Below, piece after piece: positions 20,352 to 28,921 of a stretch of DNA of 32,812 nt (its first letter is position 1; each line of letters begins with the position of its first letter). The notes beneath the pieces were generated by a model that searched no databases, was not told where the DNA came from, and was given only the letters and a program-made list of their open reading frames with translations. The position numbers and the translations under genes are program-made. Origin of the DNA: Chloroflexota bacterium (GTDB lineage: Bacteria; Chloroflexota; Limnocylindria; Limnocylindrales; CSP1-4); NCBI GenBank assembly GCA_025351245.1, contig JANXWH010000135.1, forward strand, positions 1-32,812, read 5' to 3'.

Positions 20352-21685
20352 CGATGGGACGACTGTTCGGCACCGACGGGATTCGCGGGGTTGCCAATGT
20401 CGACCTCCGGCCGACGATGGCCTACGCCCTGGGGCGGGCCACCGCCCACGAGCTCGTGGGAGCGGGCGGGAGCCTGGTCGTGGGCCGTGACACGCGGCGT
20501 TCCGGGCAGATGTTCGTCGCCGCGATCGCGGCCGGGGCTGCCAGCCTCGGCGCGGACGTGCACGACGCGGGCGTGCTCCCAACGCCGGCGCTCGCGTACC
20601 TGGCGGGGACCGGCTCGTTCGCGGCCGGGATCATGGTCTCGGCCTCCCACAACCCGGCCGACGACAACGGACTCAAGGTTCTGGATGGCCGCGGTTTCAA
20701 GCTCGACGACGCGGAGGAGGAGCGCCTCGAACAGCTCATCTGGCGGACCGAGGAGCTGGGCGGCCCGCGAAACGGTGGGATCGGGCGGATGTTCGAGGCG
20801 ACGGCCCTCGTGGACCGCTACCGGGCCGATCGGCTACGCCTGGCCGCCGCGACGCAGTGCCGCCTCCACCTTGTGCTCGACTGCGCGAATGGTTCCGGTG
20901 GCGTGACGGCCCCGGAGATCCTCGTCGCGACGGGAGCCCGGGTGGACGTGCTCCACAACGATCCGGACGGGGAGAACATCAACGTTCACTGCGGCGCCAC
21001 CGCGCCCGCCGACCTGGCCGAACAGGTGGTCGCCCGGGGCGCCGACCTGGGCTTCGCGCTCGACGGCGACGCCGATCGCCTCGTCGTGGTCGACCGTCAC
21101 GGGCAGGTCGTCGACGGCGACCAGCTGCTGGGGCTCTGCGCGCTCGATCGACTGACCCGCGGCGCGCTCACCGGCGGGATCCTCGTCGTCACCGTCCTCT
21201 CGAACGGGGGCCTCGAGGCGGCCCTCGGCGCCGCGGGCGGGCAGGTCGTCCGGACGCCGGTCGGGGACAAGTACATCCTCGAGGGGATGCAGGTGACCGG
21301 CGCGAACCTCGGTGGCGAGAAGAGCGGCCACGTCATCGTCCTGGACCACGCGACGTCGGGCGACGGGCTCGTGACCGCGCTCGAGGTCCTCGGGATCGTC
21401 GGCCGGACCGGCCGTCCGATCGACGAGCTGGCGGCCCAGGTGCCGCTCTTTCCGCAGGAGCAACGTGCCATCCGCGTCCGTCACAAGGAGCAGTGGGAGG
21501 CGGATCCTGAGCTGCGGCGCGCGATCGCCGCCGCGGAGGCCCGCCTCCCGATCGGCGGTCGCATCCTCGTTCGACCGTCGGGCACCGAGCCCGCGCTGCG
21601 CGTCATGGTGGAGGGCCCGGACCCGGAAATCGTCGGAGTGCTCGCCGACGAGCTCGCGGCGCTGGCGGGCGACCGCCTAAACTAG
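20348..21685 (+). CDS. glmM: Phosphoglucosamine mutase
   Basis: MGRLFGTDGIRGVANVDLRPTMAYALGRA; active-site GIMVSASHNPADDNGLK; FALDGDADRLVVVD; RPSGTEPALRVMVEG; GTG 20348 or ATG 20354. Confidence 0.97.
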   Translation: MTMGRLFGTDGIRGVANVDLRPTMAYALGRATAHELVGAGGSLVVGRDTRRSGQMFVAAIAAGAASLGADVHDAGVLPTPALAYLAGTGSFAAGIMVSASHNPADDNGLKVLDGRGFKLDDAEEERLEQLIWRTEELGGPRNGGIGRMFEATALVDRYRADRLRLAAATQCRLHLVLDCANGSGGVTAPEILVATGARVDVLHNDPDGENINVHCGATAPADLAEQVVARGADLGFALDGDADRLVVVDRHGQVVDGDQLLGLCALDRLTRGALTGGILVVTVLSNGGLEAALGAAGGQVVRTPVGDKYILEGMQVTGANLGGEKSGHVIVLDHATSGDGLVTALEVLGIVGRTGRPIDELAAQVPLFPQEQRAIRVRHKEQWEADPELRRAIAAAEARLPIGGRILVRPSGTEPALRVMVEGPDPEIVGVLADELAALAGDRLN

Positions 21686-21733
21686 CCCGGCGGCCATCGA
21701 GGTCCGGTTGGCGCAACGGAGGCACTCGACGGC

Positions 21734-23563
21734 ATGTGCGGCATCGTTGGTTACACGGGTCCCAGGGCGGCCGGACCGATCCTTCTCGAGGGGCTTCGGC
21801 GCCTCGAGTACCGCGGCTACGACTCGGCCGGGATCGCCCTGGTCACCGAGTCCGGCGAGCTCTTCGTCGAGAAGCGGGCGGGCAAGCTGGCCAACCTCAG
21901 GACGGCGCTCCTCGACCGGACGCCGAGCGCGGGAATCGGCCTCGCCCATACCCGGTGGGCGACCCACGGCCGCCCGAACGACCTCAACGCCCATCCGCAC
22001 GTGGACTGCACGGGCAGCATCACTGTCGTTCACAACGGGATCATCGAGAACTTCCGCGAGCTGCGCGACGGGCTGGAGTCGCGCGGGCACGTGCTCAGCT
22101 CGGAGACCGACACGGAGGCGCTGGCGCACCTCGTGGAGGAGGCGTACGCGGGCGACCTCGCGGACGCCGTCCGGGCCGCCCTGGCGCGGGTCCAGGGCGC
22201 CTACGCGGTGGCCGTCATGCACCGCGGCGAGCCGGACCGGCTCGTGGGGGCCAGGCAGAATGTGCCGCTCGTCGTGGGGCTCGGGGACGGCGAGGCGTTC
22301 ATCGCCTCCGACGTCGCGGCGATCCTTGCTCACACGGACCGGGTGATCTTCCTCGAGGACGGCGACGTCGTCGACCTCCGCCCAACGGGCGCCACGATCA
22401 CGGCCGTCGACGGGGCGCCGCTCGAGCGGCTCGTGACCCGGGTGGACTGGACTCCGGAGGCCGCCGAGAAGGGCGGCTTCGATCACTTCATGCTCAAGGA
22501 GATCCACGAGCAGCCGCAGGCGCTCCGGCAATGCCTTGCCGGGCGGCTCGGCCCCGACGGCACGGTCCGCACCGACGAGCTGGCGGGGGTGGCCGCGGCG
22601 CTGGCGGGCGTGGATCGCGTGGAGTTCGTGGCCTGCGGCAGTGCCTCCTATGCCGCCCTGGTCGGCGCGGCCGCGGTCCAGGAGTGGACCGGCCTGCCGG
22701 CGCGCGTGACCGTGGGGTCGGAGTTCCGCTACAGCCCGCCGCCGCTGGACGGCCGGACCCTGGTGATCGCCGTGACGCAGTCCGGCGAGACGGCCGACAC
22801 GATCGCCCCGACCCGCTTCGCGCGCGAGCAGGGCTGCCCGATCATCGCGGTGACGAACACGGTCGGGTCGGCCATCACCCGCGAGGCCGACGCGGTCCTC
22901 TTCCTCCAGGCAGGCCCCGAGGTCGCAGTCGCCGCGTCGAAGACGTTCACCACCCAGGTCCTGACGCTGGTCCTTGTTGCGGCCCAGATCGCCCGGCTCC
23001 GCGGCACGCTCGATCCGGAGGTCGAGGCGGTGCTCGTCGGAGACCTGCGGGCGCTCCCGGACGCCGCCCAGCGCGCGCTCGACGCGGCCAGCGGGGTGGC
23101 CGAGATCGCCCGCCGGTACGTCAACTCCCGGGGCTTCATGTTCGTCGGGCGCGGCTACACGTACCCGACCGCGATGGAGGGCGCGCTGAAGCTCAAGGAG
23201 GTCAGCTACCTGCACGCGGAGGGCTATGCGGCAGGGGAGCTCAAGCACGGGCCGATCAGCCTGCTCGACGCGGAGTGTCCGCTGGTGGCGGTCGCGACGC
23301 GCTCTGCGGTCTACGACAAGCTGGTCAGCAACATCATGGAGGGCCGGGCTCGCGACGCGCGGGTGATCGCGGTGGCAACCGAGGGCGACGACCAGATCGC
23401 GCGGTTCGCCGACGACGTCATGTGGGTGCCGCCGACCAACGAGATGCTCGGGCCGATCCTCGCCATCATCCCCCTCCAGCTGTTCGCGTACCACGCCGCG
23501 GTCGCCCGCGGGACCGACGTGGACCAGCCGCGCAATCTCGCGAAGTCGGTCACGGTCGAGTAG
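21734..23563 (+). CDS. glmS: Glutamine--fructose-6-phosphate aminotransferase (isomerizing)
   Basis: MCGIVGYTGPRAAGPILLEGLRRLEYRGYDSAGIAL; SIS domains CGSASYAALVG, QSGETADT; C-terminal DQPRNLAKSVTVE. Confidence 0.98.
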   Translation: MCGIVGYTGPRAAGPILLEGLRRLEYRGYDSAGIALVTESGELFVEKRAGKLANLRTALLDRTPSAGIGLAHTRWATHGRPNDLNAHPHVDCTGSITVVHNGIIENFRELRDGLESRGHVLSSETDTEALAHLVEEAYAGDLADAVRAALARVQGAYAVAVMHRGEPDRLVGARQNVPLVVGLGDGEAFIASDVAAILAHTDRVIFLEDGDVVDLRPTGATITAVDGAPLERLVTRVDWTPEAAEKGGFDHFMLKEIHEQPQALRQCLAGRLGPDGTVRTDELAGVAAALAGVDRVEFVACGSASYAALVGAAAVQEWTGLPARVTVGSEFRYSPPPLDGRTLVIAVTQSGETADTIAPTRFAREQGCPIIAVTNTVGSAITREADAVLFLQAGPEVAVAASKTFTTQVLTLVLVAAQIARLRGTLDPEVEAVLVGDLRALPDAAQRALDAASGVAEIARRYVNSRGFMFVGRGYTYPTAMEGALKLKEVSYLHAEGYAAGELKHGPISLLDAECPLVAVATRSAVYDKLVSNIMEGRARDARVIAVATEGDDQIARFADDVMWVPPTNEMLGPILAIIPLQLFAYHAAVARGTDVDQPRNLAKSVTVE

Positions 23564-23566
23564 CCC

Positions 23567-24115
23567 GTGGCCGCGTCGGTCCCGCGGGTCCCGGACGGGA
23601 CCGCCGAGCTCGGGCTCGACATCATCCGCGTCGAGCGGATCGGCGATGCCCTCGCGCGCTTCGGGGACCGCTTCATCCGGCGCGTGCTCACGCCGCGTGA
23701 GGCTGCCTACGTGCGCGGTCGCCCCGAGACCTTTGCCGGTCGATGGGCTGCCAAGGAGGCGGTCAGCAAGGTGCTCGGGCTCGGCGTCCGGGGAATCGGC
23801 TGGCTCGACATCGAGATCGAGCGACTGCCGACCGGCCAGCCGGCGGTCCGTCTCCACGGGCGGGCGGCCGCTCGCGCCGATCAGCTCGGGCTGGCGCGGA
23901 TCGCCGTCAGCATCACCCACGAGCGCGAGTACGCTCTCGCCATCGCGTTCGGGGTCCGTACCTCCGGCGGCCGCTACGTCTTCCCGCCGGACATCGACGA
24001 GCGCCTGGGCGAGCGCGAGGCGGCGCTGCTCCGCCGGATGGAGCGCATCCGCGGGCTGGGCCGGGAGGCGGCGGCGCTCGCCGCCGCGGCGGAGGAGGCA
24101 AGCGCCGATGCATGA
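23567..24115 (+). CDS. acpS: Holo-[acyl-carrier-protein] synthase with about 50-aa C-terminal extension
   Basis: LGLDIIRVERIGDALARFGDRFIRRVLTPREAAY..., FAGRWAAKEAVSKVLGLGVRGIGWLDIEI, SITHEREYALAIA; GTG start. Confidence 0.93.
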   Translation: MAASVPRVPDGTAELGLDIIRVERIGDALARFGDRFIRRVLTPREAAYVRGRPETFAGRWAAKEAVSKVLGLGVRGIGWLDIEIERLPTGQPAVRLHGRAAARADQLGLARIAVSITHEREYALAIAFGVRTSGGRYVFPPDIDERLGEREAALLRRMERIRGLGREAAALAAAAEEASADA

Positions 24116-25112
24116 GCATCCCGTCCCGGCCGAGGCGGTCCGGCCCGACGCCGAGCGCCTCGACGACCGGAGCGCCGGCATCCTGCTGCCGGAGCGGCCC
24201 GGCCGCGGCCACAAGGGCACGTTCGGCAAGCTGCTCGTCGTGGCGGGGTCACTCGACTACGCGGGTGCAGCCCTCCTGGTGTGCCAGGCGGCGGGCCGGG
24301 CCGGCGCGGGGCTCGTCACGCTCGCCGTGCCCGAGTCACTCCAGCCGCTCTTCGCGGCGAAGGTTGTCGAGGCGACCACGCTCGCGCTCGCCGAGGACGA
24401 CGTCGAGGAGGTGGACCCGGAGCCCGCCCTGGCGCGGATCCTCGACCATGAGCACGACGCCCTCGTCGTCGGCCCCGGGCTGCGGCCGTCGCTCGCCTCC
24501 GCCGAGCTGATCCGCGGCATCCTCGCGGCGGGCGCCGGGGACGACGCCAGCCCGGCAGTCGTCGACGCGGAGGCCCTCCGGTCGCTCGCCGCCGAGGATG
24601 GCTGGTGGGAAGGCGTGGTCCGGCCATGCGTCCTCACGCCGCACGCGGGCGAGTTCAGCCGCCTGCGGGCGGCCGGCGGTCTCGGACCGGGGGCCGACGG
24701 GGACCTCGTCGGCGACGATGCCGCCCGGCTCACCGCAGCCCGCGAAGCGGCCCGCACCTGGGGCCACGTGGTGGTGCTCAAGGGAGCGCACACGGTGATC
24801 GCGGCCCCGGACGGATCGGCCGCCGTGGCGACGTTCGAGAACCCGGCCCTCGCCACGGGCGGCACGGGCGACGTCCTGGCGGGGACGATCGGCGGCCTGC
24901 TGGCTCAGGGCCTTGCCCCGTATTCGGCGGCGCGTCTGGGCGTCCATCTGCACGGGATGGCCGGCGAGGCTGTCCGGCATCGCGTTGGCGACGCCGGGCT
25001 CCTGGCGGGCGACCTGCCGTTCGAGATCGCCCGCGCGCGCCACCGGCTGACCGCCGACGCCGCGCGCCGCGCAGGCGCCGGCGCGCTCGGCTTTGGGCGG
25101 CCCGCCGGATGA
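24108..25112 (+). CDS. nnrD: ADP-dependent NAD(P)H-hydrate dehydratase (standalone, no YjeF_N epimerase domain)
   Basis: RGHKGTFGKLLVVAGSLDYAGAALLVCQAAGRAGAGLVTLAVP, VLTPHAGEFSRL, NPALATGGTGDVLAGTIGGLLAQGL; ATG overlaps the acpS end. Confidence 0.9.
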   Translation: MHEHPVPAEAVRPDAERLDDRSAGILLPERPGRGHKGTFGKLLVVAGSLDYAGAALLVCQAAGRAGAGLVTLAVPESLQPLFAAKVVEATTLALAEDDVEEVDPEPALARILDHEHDALVVGPGLRPSLASAELIRGILAAGAGDDASPAVVDAEALRSLAAEDGWWEGVVRPCVLTPHAGEFSRLRAAGGLGPGADGDLVGDDAARLTAAREAARTWGHVVVLKGAHTVIAAPDGSAAVATFENPALATGGTGDVLAGTIGGLLAQGLAPYSAARLGVHLHGMAGEAVRHRVGDAGLLAGDLPFEIARARHRLTADAARRAGAGALGFGRPAG

Positions 25113-26437
25113 CCGACGAGCCGCTGCCCATCGAGGCACGCCTCCGGGCCGCCGGGCTCCCGCCGCTTCCGCGCACGGCCTGGCTGGAGATCGACCTGGA
25201 GCGGCTCGCGGGGAACGTCCGGGCGATCGTGGCCGCACTCCCCTCCGGTACGCTGGTCGAGGCCGTGGTCAAGGCGAACGGGTACGGCCACGGCGCGGTG
25301 CCGATCGCGCACGCTGCGCTGGCGGCCGGCGCGCACGGCCTCTGCGTCGCCACGCTCGACGAGGCCCTCGAGCTCCGTGCCGCCGGCTTGCGGGCGCCGA
25401 TCCTCGTCCTCTTCCCGGTCCTGCCGGACGGCGTCGTGGAGGCTGCCCGCGCCGGGATCGCGGTGGCGGCAGGCGACGCCGTGGTCTGGCCACGCGGACT
25501 GGCCGCCTATGCCCGGGCGCGCCGGCGCGCCCGGGGACGTCTCGGCGAGCTCGCGGTCCACGTCGGGATCGAGACCGGCCTGGGCCGTGACGGGCTGGCG
25601 CCGGACCAGGCAGTCGCCGCCGTGCGCGCGCTGGCGGACGTGCCCGGGGCCCACTTCGACGGGGCGTGGTCGCACCTGCAGGCGCCGGAGGACGCGGCGC
25701 GAACCGCCCGCCAGGTGGACCGCTTCCAGGCCGTGCTCGACGCGCTGGCTGCGGCCGGCTTGCCCGCCCCGCACCGCCACTTGCTGGCGTCGGGCGGTCT
25801 GCTTGCGGTCGAACGGTACGTCGGCGGGGAACGTCCCGTCTTCGACGGCCTGCGGGTCGGGCTCGCGCTCTACGGGATCGCGCCGGAGGGGATCCCGATC
25901 GGTGGGGCCGCGACCGGAATCCAGGCTGCGCTGCGGCCCGTCCTTTCGCTTCGCGCACGGCCGGTTCGGGTGGCGGAGCTGCCCGCCGGCGAGGGCGTCG
26001 GGTACGGGCCAAGCTTCGTCACGGCCCGCGCCAGCCGGATCGCGACGCTCCCGGTGGGCTATGCCGACGGCTGGACCCGCTCGTTCGGGAGCCGCGCGAC
26101 GGCGATCGTGCGCGGCCGCAGGGTGCCGCTCGTGGGGACGGTCGCGATGGACGCCGTGATGGCCGATGTCACCGACGTCCCCGGGCCGCCCGTCACGCCC
26201 GACGACGAGTTCGTCCTCCTTGGCGAGCAGGGCGGTGACCGGATCACTGCCGCCGAGCTGGCGCAGGAGCGGACCACGATCACCTGGGAGGTGGTCGCCG
26301 CGATGGCTGGACGCCTGCCCCGGGTGTACACTGCGCCGGCCGCGGCGGTCGGCATTCGCACGCTCACGCAGGACCGGGGGCCATGGCGGACATCGCGCTC
26401 TGGAATGGCGATATCTGTGACCTCGAGGTGGACGTGA
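25109..26437 (+). CDS. alr: Alanine racemase
   Basis: LVEAVVKANGYGHGAVPIA PLP-lysine motif, GVGYGPSF, AMDAVMADVTD, TTITWEVVAAMAGRLPRVYTAP; overlaps the next gene by 55 nt. Confidence 0.93.
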   Translation: MTDEPLPIEARLRAAGLPPLPRTAWLEIDLERLAGNVRAIVAALPSGTLVEAVVKANGYGHGAVPIAHAALAAGAHGLCVATLDEALELRAAGLRAPILVLFPVLPDGVVEAARAGIAVAAGDAVVWPRGLAAYARARRRARGRLGELAVHVGIETGLGRDGLAPDQAVAAVRALADVPGAHFDGAWSHLQAPEDAARTARQVDRFQAVLDALAAAGLPAPHRHLLASGGLLAVERYVGGERPVFDGLRVGLALYGIAPEGIPIGGAATGIQAALRPVLSLRARPVRVAELPAGEGVGYGPSFVTARASRIATLPVGYADGWTRSFGSRATAIVRGRRVPLVGTVAMDAVMADVTDVPGPPVTPDDEFVLLGEQGGDRITAAELAQERTTITWEVVAAMAGRLPRVYTAPAAAVGIRTLTQDRGPWRTSRSGMAISVTSRWT

Positions 26438-26913
26438 TCGTGAGCCCAGCCAGCACCAGCCTCTGGATGGCGACGGGAGTCGCGGGTGCGATCAAGCGCC
26501 GGGGTGGCGATGCGATCGAGTTCGCGGCCGTCCGCCAGGGGCCCGCCGGCCTGGGCGACGCGATCGTGACCGACGGCGGGTCGCTTGCCGCGCGCTGGGT
26601 CATCCACGCCGTCTCGCTCGACCAGGCGCGCCGCACCGACGCCGGGGCCATCGACCGCGCGGTCCGGAACGCGTTCGCGCGGGCCCGGGAGCTTGGCGCG
26701 GAGACGCTCGCCATCCCGGCGCTCGGGACCGGCGTGGGTGGGTTCCCCATCGCCGAGGCCGCCCGCGTCACCGTCGCGGCCGTGCGCGCCGAGCTGGCCC
26801 GCTCGCCGCACGTGACCCGCGTGACGTTCGCCCTCCGCGGCGCCGTCCCGTACGAGGCATTTCGGTCCGCGCTCGCGGCCGCGGTGGCACCGCCGGCCGG
26901 GACGCGCGCGTGA
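26383..26913 (+). CDS. Macro domain protein with variant ADP-ribose-binding loop
   Basis: MADIALWNGDICDLEVDVIVSPASTSLWMATGVAGAIKRRGGDAIE...LGDAIVTDGGSLAARWVIHAV...IPALGTGVGGFPIAEAARV. Confidence 0.85.
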   Translation: MADIALWNGDICDLEVDVIVSPASTSLWMATGVAGAIKRRGGDAIEFAAVRQGPAGLGDAIVTDGGSLAARWVIHAVSLDQARRTDAGAIDRAVRNAFARARELGAETLAIPALGTGVGGFPIAEAARVTVAAVRAELARSPHVTRVTFALRGAVPYEAFRSALAAAVAPPAGTRA

Positions 26914-27200
26914 CCTTCCCCTTCTTCCCCGGCGACGAACAGCGCGCTGCCCTCGTCGAAGAGGTTGCGCGCGAGATCCAACTGCGCGGCATGACGGGAC
27001 CCGCGGTCCTCTTCCTCCAGGCGAGCATGCCGGACGGCGGGCTTGCCGGGAGCGCGATGACCTTCTTCGACCCGGTCCTGCGCCAGCTCTTCGGGGGCGG
27101 CAACGCACCTGCGAGCGCGCTGCTGGCGGACGAGGTCGGAATCGAGCAGCTGATCGACCGACTCGAGGAGCTGGACGAGGAGTCGGTCTGGGACGCGTGA
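26910..27200 (+). CDS. Small conserved-looking protein of unknown function (96 aa)
   Basis: ORF with 4-nt overlaps on both sides; MTFPFFPGDEQRAALVEEVAREIQLRGMTGPAVLFLQASMPDGGLAGSAMTFFDPVLRQLF; no family recognised with confidence. Confidence 0.65.
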   Translation: MTFPFFPGDEQRAALVEEVAREIQLRGMTGPAVLFLQASMPDGGLAGSAMTFFDPVLRQLFGGGNAPASALLADEVGIEQLIDRLEELDEESVWDA

Positions 27201-28921
27201 GCCACGTGGAGTCGGGGGCAGCCGAGCCCCTCGTCGGTACCCGGCCCGCGTCCTCGCCACCCGTGCCTGCGCCCTCCGCACGCGCGGTCGTGGCGCCCGC
27301 CGACGACCGGCAGACCGCCTTCTTCACGCTGGACCATGGGACCGCCACGGTCGCCGGCGCGCTGGTGGGACGTGTCGACCGACGGTGGCGCCTGTTGGCG
27401 GCCACGGCGCTCCCCGCCGGCAGCAACCCGGACGCGCTCCTCGGCCTGCTCGTGGATCGCCTCCGGTCGGTGGACCCGGCTTGTGCCGAGGCCGTCGGGA
27501 GTGGCCCCGGGACCGGGACCGAGCCGCTCGCTGCCTGGCCCCGGCTGGCCGCGTCGAGCGCGCCCGCCGCGACCCTTGCCGTCATCGCCGCCACCGAGCG
27601 GACGCGCGCCCGGCTGGAAGAGGCCGCCGTGGGGGCCGGCTGGAATGTCGTCGCCGGCAGTGCGGAGCGGACCGATCCGCTCGTGCTCACCCGGCTCGCG
27701 ACTCGCCCGGGCGTCGTGGCGCTCCTCGTCGGGGTCGCGGATCCGCCCGACGCTGACGAGCGTGACCTTGCCGCAGAGCTCGCCGTCGCGGCGGCCGGAA
27801 TCGCGGCCCGGCGGCCCGGCATGCGGATCTTCCTGGCCGGCCCGGTTCCCGAGGCTCCGCTGCTCGACGCCTGGCGCGCCCCAATCATCGTCAGGCTCCC
27901 GGCGCCAGCCGGCGCACCCGGCGAGCTGGCTGCCTCCACCCTTCGTGCGGCGCTGGCGGCCGCGCGCGGTGGCCCCGACGACAGCCGCCGCGCCATGGCC
28001 GCCGCCGCCGGGTCGCTTGCCCGGGTTCTCGGGCTCCGGGTGGAGATCCTCGAGATCGGCGTCTCGGGTGCAGCGCGCGTGGTCGCCTTGCCGGGCCCAG
28101 CGGACGACGGCGGGATCGCCGCAACGGTGCAGATCGTCGAGGTGCCCGATGCGGCGCTCTTCCGGATGGATCGCCCCGGGTCGGTTGACCAGATCGATCA
28201 CTGGTTCACCCAGGGCCTGGATCGGGCGCGACTGCGCGACCGGCTCGCGGAGCTGGCAATCGCGCCGTGGAGCGATCTGGACGCGGACGGCGCGCTCCTG
28301 CGGGCGGCCGCCCTCCGCGGGGCAGTGGAGCGCCTGCTGGTGGCCACGAACCCGGTGCTCGGTGACGGCGGTGTGGACCTCGTGATCGGCGCGGGCGGGG
28401 CCTGGTCCGCGGTCCCGGGGCCCGCCGCCGCCCACATCGTGGCTGACGTTGTCCGCCGTCCGGGCGTCGTGCAGGTGGCGATCGACCACGCCCGCCTCCT
28501 CGGCCCGATCGGGACGATCGCCGACGACGCGGAGCGGGACGCGGTCCTCGCCGATCTCGGCGAGGATCTGCTCCTCCCGCTCGGGACCATCGTGACGCCC
28601 CGCGGCCTGCGGCCGAACCGGCCGGTCGGCCGCCTCGTCCTTGGGGTCGGGGGTGTGCGATCCGAGGTCGAGCTGGTGGCCGGCGGCCTCACGCTCGTCG
28701 ACCTGCCGCCGGGCGCGAGCGGGACAGCCGAGCTGGCCTTCCGCGGAACGCCCGAGCTCGGCACGCGCGGCCGCCGCTTCCAGGTCGCCGTCAGCGGCGG
28801 CCTGGGCGGGTTGCTGCTGGACCTCCGGGACATCCCGCTCCGGCTCCCCGAGCGGCCCGATCGTCGCCGGGAGCTGCTGGGGACGTGGGAACGGGCGCTC
28901 TGGCCGGAGCGCGACGCGTGA
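27197..28921 (+). CDS. Divergent MutL/GlmL-like (glutamate mutase accessory) ASKHA-fold protein
   Basis: DHGTATVAGALVG resembles ASKHA phosphate-1; VDLVIGAGGAWSAVPGPAAAHIVADVVRRPGVVQVAIDHARLLGPIGTIA...LGEDLLLPLGTIVTP resembles the GlmL C-terminal core (IGSGGVLSHAP...LIDALQPEGVTELAVD...LGVLA...LIPLGTVIAP). Confidence 0.65.
   Translation: MSHVESGAAEPLVGTRPASSPPVPAPSARAVVAPADDRQTAFFTLDHGTATVAGALVGRVDRRWRLLAATALPAGSNPDALLGLLVDRLRSVDPACAEAVGSGPGTGTEPLAAWPRLAASSAPAATLAVIAATERTRARLEEAAVGAGWNVVAGSAERTDPLVLTRLATRPGVVALLVGVADPPDADERDLAAELAVAAAGIAARRPGMRIFLAGPVPEAPLLDAWRAPIIVRLPAPAGAPGELAASTLRAALAAARGGPDDSRRAMAAAAGSLARVLGLRVEILEIGVSGAARVVALPGPADDGGIAATVQIVEVPDAALFRMDRPGSVDQIDHWFTQGLDRARLRDRLAELAIAPWSDLDADGALLRAAALRGAVERLLVATNPVLGDGGVDLVIGAGGAWSAVPGPAAAHIVADVVRRPGVVQVAIDHARLLGPIGTIADDAERDAVLADLGEDLLLPLGTIVTPRGLRPNRPVGRLVLGVGGVRSEVELVAGGLTLVDLPPGASGTAELAFRGTPELGTRGRRFQVAVSGGLGGLLLDLRDIPLRLPERPDRRRELLGTWERALWPERDA

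Noticed and set aside
21677-24229. 850-aa antisense ORF
   Set aside because: Complement of glmS, acpS and the nnrD start; long antisense frames are expected where GC at third positions makes stops rare.
26327-26332. TACACT as a possible internal promoter for the orphan cassette
   Set aside because: It encodes part of the conserved Alr RVYT motif, so coding constraint explains it; no -35 and imperfect TGn spacing.
26059-27996. 645-aa antisense ORF over alr/macro/MutL-like
   Set aside because: Low-complexity R/A/S/P composition, no domain, overlaps supported sense genes.
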